A program made the position numbers and the translations under genes. The notes below the pieces were generated by a model. The model was given only the letters and a program-made list of their open reading frames with translations. It ran no database searches and was not told the origin of the DNA. From Methanococcoides alaskense (lineage in GTDB: Archaea > Halobacteriota > Methanosarcinia > Methanosarcinales > Methanosarcinaceae): 64,000 nt of DNA. Positions 19,439-27,071 of this stretch are shown here, one piece after another; the stretch's first letter is position 1; every line of letters starts with the position of its first letter. The stretch covers positions 62,001-126,000 of the forward strand of contig NZ_JAVDQI010000003.1 of assembly GCF_031454185.1 (NCBI RefSeq). Direction: 5' to 3'.

Positions 19439-21379
19439 ATGAAAGCGTCCCATAACTGGTATATTCAAGGCTGTAAGTTCACAGTCCACCATTTTTCACG
19501 GTTCATAAGAGACATTGACGATTTTTCTGCAAAGGCCGAAAGGTCCGTTAGTCAGCAATATCGTGATTCAATTACTTTTACCGGATTCGTGATAGAGCCT
19601 TTTGAGACCGTAATATTCTCCTATGCCGGCACGTTCGCCACTTTGGTTTTGTTACTGCTCTTTGACACCCTGCTATTTCAGATAACGACATTCGATCGTA
19701 CCATATTGACCCTTGTAGCGACCCTGACAATTGCCTTGCCTCTGTGTGTTCTTTTGTACCTTAGTGAATATGTGAAGATCCATGCAAGATACATGAAGAT
19801 ACAGTCAATAGGGGATATCCCGGAGGTCTTAAGCTATGTGGTGATGTCAATGAGACTTGTATCGAACATGGAAAAGGCAGTCCACTTTGCAGCCAGCCAC
19901 TCGAACAGACCTCTTGCATATGACCTTCGAAAAATGCTATGGAACCTACAGGTTAGAGTGTATTCCAATATCGACGATGCACTTCTTGATTTTGCCGACA
20001 TGTGGGGAAAGAACAGCGAACATTTCAAGCGGTCTCTTCACCTGATCAAAAGTTCCATTAGCGAACCGGACGAAGCTCAGCGCATAATAACCCTTAATCG
20101 TGCCCTTGACATCGTCCTTGATGGTACGAAAGAACTGATGGAGCAATTTGCAGCGAGATTGAAAACACCCACATACATACTGTATTCGATATTCATATTG
20201 ATACCACTTGCACTGGTGGCACTGCTTCCTGCAATGACCGTTGTTGGCTTTAAGTTCGATATTGTGACACTGGTAATACTCTATGACATAATCCTCCCTC
20301 TTGCAACCTTCGTTTATGCTGAATATATTCTAATGCAGCGACCAGCGACTTTTGTACCTCAAAACATACCGGACATCCATCCGGGACTTAAGAACATTGG
20401 TAAGAAAAAACGCAATGCATTTATTGTAGCAACGATCACTGGAACGCTCATTGGAATTTCAGGTTATGCATACAACTATGCAGGAAATCCCTTCAACATC
20501 ATATCTACAGAAACCCTCAATGGCATCCTGCCGCCCACACTTCTGATAATATGGGGGATCGTGATCGCTTTCTCGATCTACATGAACGCTGCTTATTCAC
20601 CATATAAAAGAATACGTGATGAGATAAAAATGATGGAAAATGAATTTGCAGATGCATTGTTCATCCTTGGTCGGCGTATCTCGGAGGGCCGGGCAGCAGA
20701 AGAAGCGTTTGCCCATACTGCAAGAACAGTGCAGGGATCCCACATCGGAAAAGCATTTGAAAGGATATCCACCAACCTGATAACAATGCGAACGGATATC
20801 AGGACGGCAATATTCGATGAAGAGTTCGGAGCTTTCAGGGATATCTATTCCGACAGAATACAAACGACCATGGTGATGTTCACTGAAAGCATACATAAAA
20901 GTCATCAGTCAGCAGGAATTGCCATTATTAAACTTGCAGACCACTTAAAGGAACTTCAGGTAGTTGAACAGAACATAAAACATTCCCTCTATGACATGAC
21001 ATCCACCATGCGAACTACAGCGATCATATTTGCACCTCTTATCGCAGGAGTCACAATTGCTCTTTCTGAGGTGATCTCAAAGATATTGCAGAATATCGCA
21101 AAGGGGATGAGCAGATTGCCACAGGAGATCATGCCCGGGCCTGCGAACATTTCACCGGAGAACCTGGACCAGACAATTGCCCCGGAGCTTTTCATGCTGG
21201 CTATTGGGATCTACCTTATACTGATCACAGCCATCCTCACAAGATTTTCAAGCACCATTGAGAACGGCGGGGACAGAACACAATTCATGTATGACCTGGG
21301 ACAGGCATTACCAATTTCTATAATCGTTTTCACTGTAACTGCCATTACGGCAAGGACCTTCTTCAGAGGACTTATATGA
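19439..21379 (+). CDS. Type II secretion F / TadC-like membrane platform protein
   Basis: A 646-residue membrane protein with two T2SF domains, as in archaeal FlaJ/TadC-type platforms. Hydrophobic helices lie near residues 55-80, 85-110, 235-260 and 265-290 in the first half, and near 325-350, 360-385, 520-545, 580-600 and 620-645 in the second. GGAG upstream and a 21-base gap from the ATPase gene imply an operon. No pilin with a class III signal peptide is seen nearby, so the secreted subunit must be encoded elsewhere. Confidence 0.85.
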   Translation: MKASHNWYIQGCKFTVHHFSRFIRDIDDFSAKAERSVSQQYRDSITFTGFVIEPFETVIFSYAGTFATLVLLLLFDTLLFQITTFDRTILTLVATLTIALPLCVLLYLSEYVKIHARYMKIQSIGDIPEVLSYVVMSMRLVSNMEKAVHFAASHSNRPLAYDLRKMLWNLQVRVYSNIDDALLDFADMWGKNSEHFKRSLHLIKSSISEPDEAQRIITLNRALDIVLDGTKELMEQFAARLKTPTYILYSIFILIPLALVALLPAMTVVGFKFDIVTLVILYDIILPLATFVYAEYILMQRPATFVPQNIPDIHPGLKNIGKKKRNAFIVATITGTLIGISGYAYNYAGNPFNIISTETLNGILPPTLLIIWGIVIAFSIYMNAAYSPYKRIRDEIKMMENEFADALFILGRRISEGRAAEEAFAHTARTVQGSHIGKAFERISTNLITMRTDIRTAIFDEEFGAFRDIYSDRIQTTMVMFTESIHKSHQSAGIAIIKLADHLKELQVVEQNIKHSLYDMTSTMRTTAIIFAPLIAGVTIALSEVISKILQNIAKGMSRLPQEIMPGPANISPENLDQTIAPELFMLAIGIYLILITAILTRFSSTIENGGDRTQFMYDLGQALPISIIVFTVTAITARTFFRGLI

Positions 21380-21414
21380 GCTTTTAAGAAAAATTATGAG
21401 TATTACACGATAGA

Positions 21415-21599
21415 TCATTCGATGTAAACAATGGCCTTTATGGGACATACCTCTGCGCAATCCATGCAGAGAATACAAAGATCATGATCAATTGTCACCC
21501 TGCGTTGTGATGCTATAAAGCACCATGAGAACATACCAGAGCACATTTGCTGCAATTATTGCATCCTATGATGGCCAGAAGGCCTTCGGGTCTCACCAT
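21415..21599 (-). pseudogene. Frameshifted 2[4Fe-4S] ferredoxin
   Basis: Read on the minus strand from the ATG at 21597-21599, the product begins MVRPEGLLAIIGCNNCSKC and has a complete first cluster motif CxxCxxCxxxC, then stops at a TAG after SHGAL. One base out of frame the sequence continues with IASQRRVTIDHDLCILCMD and a second CxxCxxCxxxCP motif, ending in TGA at 21415. A single missing base near 21515 explains both halves. It is either a recent pseudogene, a programmed frameshift or a sequencing error. It opposes the neighbouring genes. Confidence 0.8.
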
Positions 21600-21680
21600 T
21601 GTCACAGGTTATAATACAAAACAGATAAGAACTTTGCTTTAAAACATCCTTATATATCAGAGGGCATATGAAGGGATACT

Positions 21681-22727
21681 ATGAAAGAAATGATCCAGAC
21701 GGATAAAGGGTCTTTCTACAATTTTCTAACTGAAGGTTGCAGACTCTGTCAACAAGGTGCCAAAATGGTACTCTTCGTCACAGGTACATGTGATAGAGGA
21801 TGTTTCTACTGCCCCCTTTCCGAAGACAGGAGAAGAGATACTGTTTATGCGAACGAGAAGGCAGTTGAAACTGATGATGATGTTTTGAGCGAAGCATATA
21901 CGATGGATGCGCTAGGTACAGGCATCACCGGAGGAGAACCTTTACTTAAAAAAAAGAAGGTTATCCATTATATCGAACTTCTCAAAGCGGAGTTTGGGAA
22001 GGAACATCATATTCACCTCTACACATCCATAGCACCTTCAAGAGAGACACTTGAAGCTCTTGCTTCTGCCGGTCTGGATGAGATAAGATTCCACCCACCG
22101 CAAAATATGTGGCACGTTCTGAAAGGGTCCGCTTACGAGAAATCGGTTAAGGATGCAAAGGACCTGGATATCGAAGTAGGTTTCGAGTTGCCTTCGATAA
22201 AGGGAGTTCTCGGGCTGAAAGATATTATTAACGAGCTGGGATGTTTCCTGAACCTTAACGAACTGGAATTTTCAGATAATAATGCCATGGAACTCACAGA
22301 AAGGGGATTCATGCTTAAGAACGATATAAGCAACGCAGTGGAGGGTTCTGAAACATTTGCCCGGGAAATTGCGCAGTATCTTCCAAAGATGCATTTCTGT
22401 TCATCAAGATATAAAGATGCAGGGCAACTTAGGGAACGACTCATTAGAACTGCTAAGCAGACCGCCCGCCCATTTGATGAGATCACAGAGGATGGGACAT
22501 TGCTATATGGATCCATAAAAGCAAGCGATATTGAGGAAGTTGTGAACTTATTAAATGAAATCGGCGTCCCTGAAAATATGTTCGAAATCGGGGAAAGGGC
22601 AATCGAATTGCCGGGGTGGTTTACCGAAGAAAATGCCCAGGAACTTAAAGAATGTGGATTCATACCATCAGTTATCGAAAGATATCCTTTCAAAGATGGT
22701 CTGGTAGTCGAAGTAATACCGCTTTGA
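21681..22727 (+). CDS. Radical SAM protein, COG2108-like
   Basis: A 348-residue radical SAM protein with the cluster motif CDRGCFYC (CxxxCxxC, near residues 38-45), an upstream CRLC pair near residue 20, and the glycine motif TGGEPLL near residue 80. It resembles the archaeal family related to pyruvate-formate-lyase activating enzymes; the substrate is not known. The C-terminal 80 residues form a mixed domain without metal motifs. The ferredoxin remnant just upstream and divergent might once have supplied electrons. Confidence 0.8.
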   Translation: MKEMIQTDKGSFYNFLTEGCRLCQQGAKMVLFVTGTCDRGCFYCPLSEDRRRDTVYANEKAVETDDDVLSEAYTMDALGTGITGGEPLLKKKKVIHYIELLKAEFGKEHHIHLYTSIAPSRETLEALASAGLDEIRFHPPQNMWHVLKGSAYEKSVKDAKDLDIEVGFELPSIKGVLGLKDIINELGCFLNLNELEFSDNNAMELTERGFMLKNDISNAVEGSETFAREIAQYLPKMHFCSSRYKDAGQLRERLIRTAKQTARPFDEITEDGTLLYGSIKASDIEEVVNLLNEIGVPENMFEIGERAIELPGWFTEENAQELKECGFIPSVIERYPFKDGLVVEVIPL

Positions 22728-22833
22728 TACTAACATTTATAAGGATTAATGCTGTAGAGAAAACGCATTCTGCATCAGAAATCAAATGCATTACCATAAA
22801 TTTATAACTTAAAATCACATAGAGACAATAGAG

Positions 22834-23145
22834 GTGTTTGTGCTGGAGACTATAGAAGACCGGGTTAAGGCGAGACTTATAAAATATTTGGGCCGAGACG
22901 ATACCGGAATACGGGAAGTTGTGCTGAAACTGTTCCTTGACGGAGGCACTTTCACTACAGGTGATGTCTACAAACATCTCCATGAAAAAGAGTTCGATGT
23001 AAGCTACAGAGGAGTTTCAGCCATGGTAGGGCTTATGAACACAAGGCTTGGGATACTCAGTATCGATGTTACAGGTGACCATAATCTATACCTGTTGAAA
23101 GAGGATTATAAACCAGTAGTTAAGTCCGTACTTGATAATTACTGA
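22834..23145 (+). CDS. DUF2551 family protein, winged-helix-like
   Basis: A 103-residue protein recognised as DUF2551 of methanogens. The order of helices and the pair of strands at the end (LGILSIDVTGDHNLYLLKED) look like a small winged-helix domain, so a DNA-binding role is possible but not shown. The start is a GTG at 22834 after GAG; a second in-frame GTG is 6 bases downstream. It is in the same orientation as uppS. Confidence 0.65.
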   Translation: MFVLETIEDRVKARLIKYLGRDDTGIREVVLKLFLDGGTFTTGDVYKHLHEKEFDVSYRGVSAMVGLMNTRLGILSIDVTGDHNLYLLKEDYKPVVKSVLDNY

Positions 23146-23225
23146 TTTTCATTATAGTTCAAATTACTAATTGGCACTGAGAATCAGTGCCTGATGCTCT
23201 TAAAATATCGAAGATCTGATCTTTT

Positions 23226-24083
23226 ATGTCACCCCTATTGAATCTGTTCTACAATATCTATGAGAGATCCCTTCTTGCAGGCATGAAAGGGAAAAAGGTT
23301 CCAGACCATATTGCGATAATTATGGATGGGAACCGCAGATTTGCCGGCAAGTTCGGCAAGATGGTTGATTACGGTCATTCCCGCGGTGCAGATATTACGG
23401 AGAAGGTCATCGAATGGTCTTATGAGATGGGAGTTAAAGAGCTTACCATATATGCTTTTTCTACAGAGAACTTTAACCGCTCCGACGATGAGACTGTACG
23501 CCTTTTTGAACTAATTACCAACAAATTTGACTATATGCGCAAGAACGAGCGCACCCATGAGCGGGAGATAAGAGTGCGTGCTGTCGGCGACATTGGTCTT
23601 TTGCCTAAAGAGCTTCAGGAAGCTACCCGAAGGATAGAGAAAGCTACCAAAGGTTACAGGAAGTTCAAACTGAACGTTGCTATTGCTTATGGCGGCAGAC
23701 AGGATATAGTGCAAGCTGTCAGAAAGATGGCGGATAAAGTGCTGATCAATGAACTGATGCCTGAAGATGTCAATGAGAACACTGTTGCAGACCACCTATA
23801 CCCCATGGAAGGTCCTTCGGTCTCAAATGTGGACCTTATCATTCGCACAGGTGGAAATGAAAGGATCTCGAACTTCCTGCCATGGCAGGCCAATGGGAAC
23901 GAATGTGCTGCATATTTCTGCGCACCTTTCTGGCCGGAGTTTCGGAAGATAGATCTTTTGAGATCGATACGTATATACCAGACACGTCTTGCCGAACAAA
24001 AAAGATACGAAAGACATCGAGAAGAACTTTTCTTAAGCAAAATGCAAAATCGATGCAAAGAAGAAGAACGTATCCGAAATTGA
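23226..24083 (+). CDS. uppS: cis-Prenyltransferase (undecaprenyl/polyprenyl diphosphate synthase)
   Basis: A 285-residue enzyme that builds the long polyprenyl carrier lipid used for glycosylation. The signature IMDGNRRFA is near residue 32, the FSTENFNR region near 79, the YGGR motif near 154, and the C-terminal RTGGNERISNFLPWQ region near 208, all as in UppS. In archaea the product is a dolichol-type lipid for S-layer glycans. The start ATG at 23226 has no strong ribosome binding site. Confidence 0.95.
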   Translation: MSPLLNLFYNIYERSLLAGMKGKKVPDHIAIIMDGNRRFAGKFGKMVDYGHSRGADITEKVIEWSYEMGVKELTIYAFSTENFNRSDDETVRLFELITNKFDYMRKNERTHEREIRVRAVGDIGLLPKELQEATRRIEKATKGYRKFKLNVAIAYGGRQDIVQAVRKMADKVLINELMPEDVNENTVADHLYPMEGPSVSNVDLIIRTGGNERISNFLPWQANGNECAAYFCAPFWPEFRKIDLLRSIRIYQTRLAEQKRYERHREELFLSKMQNRCKEEERIRN

Positions 24084-24118
24084 GCTTTTACAAACATCCA
24101 TCATAAAGAGAAGAAAGG

Positions 24119-24166
24119 GGCCGTAGTGAAAGCAAACGGTTTGACGGGATGGAGGAATCTACGGCC
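24119..24166. other. Long hairpin downstream of uppS
   Basis: GGCCGTAG (24119-24126) and CTACGGCC (24159-24166) form a perfect 8-bp stem around a 32-base loop that itself contains AAACGGTTT, a small palindrome. It sits between the ends of uppS and of the small minus-strand gene at 24182. It could be a two-way terminator or a small structured RNA. Confidence 0.4.
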
Positions 24167-24181
24167 GAATGTTGCAGAAAC

Positions 24182-24262
24182 TCACCTACGAGCTCTTAGG
24201 AATTCTTCAAATTGTTCATAGTATCTTGCCCTGTTAACTAATTCTGTAAAGAAATCATCCAT
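24182..24262 (-). CDS. 26-residue microprotein
   Basis: A short ORF encoding MDDFFTELVNRARYYEQF followed by a short Arg-rich end. It is acidic at the N-terminus and likely one amphipathic helix. The support is a textbook ribosome binding site GAGGTGA six bases before the ATG, in a gap with no other gene. It runs divergently from the MtmB-like operon and shares its upstream repeat region. The function is unknown; the family is not recognised. Confidence 0.45.
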   Translation of the reverse strand: MDDFFTELVNRARYYEQFEEFLRARR

Positions 24263-24352
24263 TTAAATTCACCTCGAACAATACTACTACTTCTGCATAT
24301 ATTAAAGACTGCCAAGTGGGGTGAAAGTATTCGGTTCTTTTCAATGACATCT

Positions 24353-24456
24353 CCATGTCAACATAGGTTCTTTTTGATACACATGGAAAACTATAAATAA
24401 CGTTCCATGTCAATATAGGTACAAGTAACATATACATGGAAATTTGACAGCCCCCA
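24353..24456. promoter_or_regulatory. Tandem 52-bp repeat with operator-like arms and TATA box
   Basis: Two imperfect copies, 24353-24404 and 24405-24456. Each starts CCATGTCAAxATAGGT and contains ACATGGAAA about 28 bases later, so each copy carries a CCATGT...ACATGG inverted pair. A TATA-like CTATAAATA lies at 24391-24399 inside copy one, placing the predicted transcription start near 24420 within copy two. A regulator binding these arms would cover both promoter and start site of the MtmB-like operon, and perhaps the divergent microprotein. Confidence 0.6.
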
Positions 24457-24480
24457 TAAAACAAAAAAGGAGCAATTGAA

Positions 24481-25851
24481 ATGATCGATATCTACAAACA
24501 TCTGAAATCTGCAACGACTGGTGATGAAAAAGCTGAAGAAAAGCATGATATGGAAGTTTTCATGAGATCACAGGAGCTGGCAGAAAAATATGGCATCATT
24601 CGTGAAAGCGGTAGTTTTGTCCCAACAGACATGAGTCTGGCAGATTCAGTTTTTGAAGCTGCTGTTGAACTCCTGACATCTGTTGGAATATACTGTATCG
24701 ATACAAAGAAAAGCATCAAGATCGATGAAGAGGATATCAGGAGATCAGTCAATAGTTCTAAAGTACTGGAAATAGGAAGATTTAAGGAAAAGGTCATTGT
24801 GCCTTTTAGATATACAATGGACTCTGAACCTCCTGTCATTATTGGCGGGCCAATGGGTGGTACTGTATCAGAAGAAAATTTCCTTGAAGTCCATTTAAGT
24901 TCTGCAATGGAACCTATTGTACAGGGTGTTTATGCAGGAGCTCTGGAAAAGATGGGAGGGAAGGGAATACGAGGGAAGACTCCTTTTGAGATGCTTGCAG
25001 CTTTGAAGGAAGCAAGACAAGAAAGACTTGCAACTAAACTTGCCGGGCGTGAAGGACTGGCATTAATGGGTCCCGGCACACCCACCATTTCACCGGCATA
25101 TATGCTAGTATCATCGGAAGAACTGTATTCCACTGCAGATGTACAGGAAGTTTACCAGCTTGACGAGCTTAAGACCGATTATGAGACATTTTACAAATCT
25201 ATATTCCATCTTGAACACGGCAACCATTTCCTTAGTGGCCAATGTCCTGTATTCGGCGGCACAGGTATCGGCACACCCGAAGGTTTAGCCATAGTTGATG
25301 TTGCAGAGACCATCCAGTCAAAGATAGTAACAGGAGCAAGTATTCATCTATCGGGCGCTGTCCACGTAAATACTCATTCATCCTCCACAGAAGAGATCAT
25401 GTGGGCATCCAACCTTTCCTCCATGGCAATTTCAAGGAATATGCACCACTACACAGGAAGATATTACTGGAACCGTGCTGGATGCTGTACAGATATGATG
25501 TTCTATGAAACTGCCGCACAAGCCATTGGAGATACCGTATCAGGAAGAGACATGTTGGTTGGACCTGTGGGTGCAAGAGGAGCAGGTGCAGACCACTCAA
25601 CAGGACTTGAATCAAGATTTATGGGAGAGATCGCCCACCTGGCAACAGGACTTACACTCGAAGAAGCAAACGAAGCTGTAAGCAAAATATACGCAAAATA
25701 CAAAAACATTTTACAGTATCCGCCTGAAGGAAAGCCATTCAGTGAATGTTATAAAGTTAGATCCGAATATGAAATGAAACCAACAGAGGAATACCTGAAG
25801 CTTCACAGAGATATTTTCACGGAGATAGAGAACTACTGTAACATTGAATGA
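24481..25851 (+). CDS. MtmB-family methylamine methyltransferase homologue without pyrrolysine
   Basis: A 456-residue protein aligned from memory with monomethylamine:corrinoid methyltransferase MtmB over its whole length: shared segments include FVPTD near residue 41, GGPxGxxxSE near 120, GAAxQxIxDTxSGR-like ETAAQAIGDTVSGR near 340, and STGLESRFMGEIA near 374. True MtmB has an in-frame TAG (pyrrolysine) near residue 202. Here that region reads SPAYMLVSSEELYST with no TAG, so the catalytic imine-forming residue is absent. Like the glycine-betaine enzyme MtgB in the MttB family, it may methylate a corrinoid from a different, unknown substrate. AGGAG precedes the ATG. Two genes follow closely in the same direction. 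Confidence 0.8.
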   Translation: MIDIYKHLKSATTGDEKAEEKHDMEVFMRSQELAEKYGIIRESGSFVPTDMSLADSVFEAAVELLTSVGIYCIDTKKSIKIDEEDIRRSVNSSKVLEIGRFKEKVIVPFRYTMDSEPPVIIGGPMGGTVSEENFLEVHLSSAMEPIVQGVYAGALEKMGGKGIRGKTPFEMLAALKEARQERLATKLAGREGLALMGPGTPTISPAYMLVSSEELYSTADVQEVYQLDELKTDYETFYKSIFHLEHGNHFLSGQCPVFGGTGIGTPEGLAIVDVAETIQSKIVTGASIHLSGAVHVNTHSSSTEEIMWASNLSSMAISRNMHHYTGRYYWNRAGCCTDMMFYETAAQAIGDTVSGRDMLVGPVGARGAGADHSTGLESRFMGEIAHLATGLTLEEANEAVSKIYAKYKNILQYPPEGKPFSECYKVRSEYEMKPTEEYLKLHRDIFTEIENYCNIE

Positions 25852-25866
25852 GGCTGTGGAAAGAAC

Positions 25867-27048
25867 ATGACTAATATATTCGGGACGGGTGCAAGCAAAA
25901 TATTCAGGGACAGGTCTGTATTGTCATCCAGATACATGCCAGAAGAACTTGTCGGAAGGGACAAGGAGATAAAGGAACTTGTTGAGATAATCAGACCTGT
26001 GCTGCATCATGGTGAGCCTGCAAATGCAATTATTTCAGGAAATAAAGGTACTGGGAAGACAACTGTAGTGAGATATGTCCTGAAACAGCTTATAGAGAAC
26101 ATTGAGAAGGATGACCTCAATGTTGTTCCCGTATTCATCAATTGTCAGAAGATCAATACTACCAGCAGGATCATACAGGAAATACTCAACAAAGTATCTC
26201 CTGAGGCTGAGGTTCCAAAAACAGGACTTTCCATGGGTAGATATTACAGAGCACTCTGGAAAGCTCTGAACGAGACACATTATACAATAATAGTTGTATT
26301 CGATGAGATAGAATTACTCAAGAACCACACGATACTGTATGACCTTAGCCATGCAGGAGAAAATATGAGCATAGAGGATGATATTTTCATAGGCATCATA
26401 GGCATTGCAGATGATCTTACATTCCACGGACAACTTGAACAAAGCATCGTTTCAGCACTTCAACAGAAAAACCTCGTGTTTAGACCATATGATAGTGATC
26501 AGATCACACAAATTCTTGAGAAAAGGAATACTTCTGCATTTGCAGAAGGAGTTTTAAACAGTGAGATAATTAAATTATGTGTAGAACTGGCAGGCGAAGA
26601 AGGCAATGCTTCAAAGGTGGTCGCATTGCTGGAAAAAGCTGGGAATATTGCAGACACATTGGGATCGGGAGAGATCACTCAAGAACATTTCCGCCTTGCA
26701 AACGAAGAAATGGGTGATTCAGAACTGATAAGATCGATAGAAAAACTGCCATTCCATTCGAAGCTGGTTCTTTTAAGTATTGTCAAACTGACAAATGAGT
26801 TGAACGACAAGGTCACTACAGGACAAATTGAAGCCCTTTACAGGAAGTTTTGCGAGGAGACGAACACTGACCCGCTTGGACGCACCAGTGTGTCTAGAAT
26901 CGTTTCAGAATTCGATATGGAAGGTTTCATTTCCGCACCTGTGCGAAGCAGGGGGAGATACGGGAAGACCCGTCTTGTAGCATTGAAGAAAAGCCCACAC
27001 AAAATAGTGACAGCCCTTCATTCGGACTACAGGTTAAACCAGCTATGA
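25867..27048 (+). CDS. Orc1/Cdc6-type AAA+ ATPase
   Basis: A 393-residue AAA+ protein with Walker A GNKGTGKTT near residue 60, Walker B VVFDEIE near 143, and a C-terminal winged helix (about 300-385) containing RTSVSRIVSEF. The layout MPEEL.GRDKEI at residue 25 matches archaeal origin-binding Orc1/Cdc6 proteins. It starts 15 bases after the MtmB-like gene, so it is probably cotranscribed, an odd place for a replication initiator. It may be a regulator derived from Orc1 or a paralogue rather than the main initiator. Confidence 0.85.
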   Translation: MTNIFGTGASKIFRDRSVLSSRYMPEELVGRDKEIKELVEIIRPVLHHGEPANAIISGNKGTGKTTVVRYVLKQLIENIEKDDLNVVPVFINCQKINTTSRIIQEILNKVSPEAEVPKTGLSMGRYYRALWKALNETHYTIIVVFDEIELLKNHTILYDLSHAGENMSIEDDIFIGIIGIADDLTFHGQLEQSIVSALQQKNLVFRPYDSDQITQILEKRNTSAFAEGVLNSEIIKLCVELAGEEGNASKVVALLEKAGNIADTLGSGEITQEHFRLANEEMGDSELIRSIEKLPFHSKLVLLSIVKLTNELNDKVTTGQIEALYRKFCEETNTDPLGRTSVSRIVSEFDMEGFISAPVRSRGRYGKTRLVALKKSPHKIVTALHSDYRLNQL

Positions 27049-27071
27049 ATTAATTAAAAATGGAGACTAAC

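Noticed and set aside
24353..24456. Replication origin (ORB boxes) linked to the Orc1/Cdc6-type gene
   Set aside because: The arms do not resemble known ORB motifs, there are only two copies, and they are centred on a promoter about 1.4 kb from the Orc1-like gene.
24481..25851. Hidden pyrrolysine codon in the MtmB homologue
   Set aside because: The frame contains no TAG from start to TGA stop, so the protein is made without pyrrolysine.
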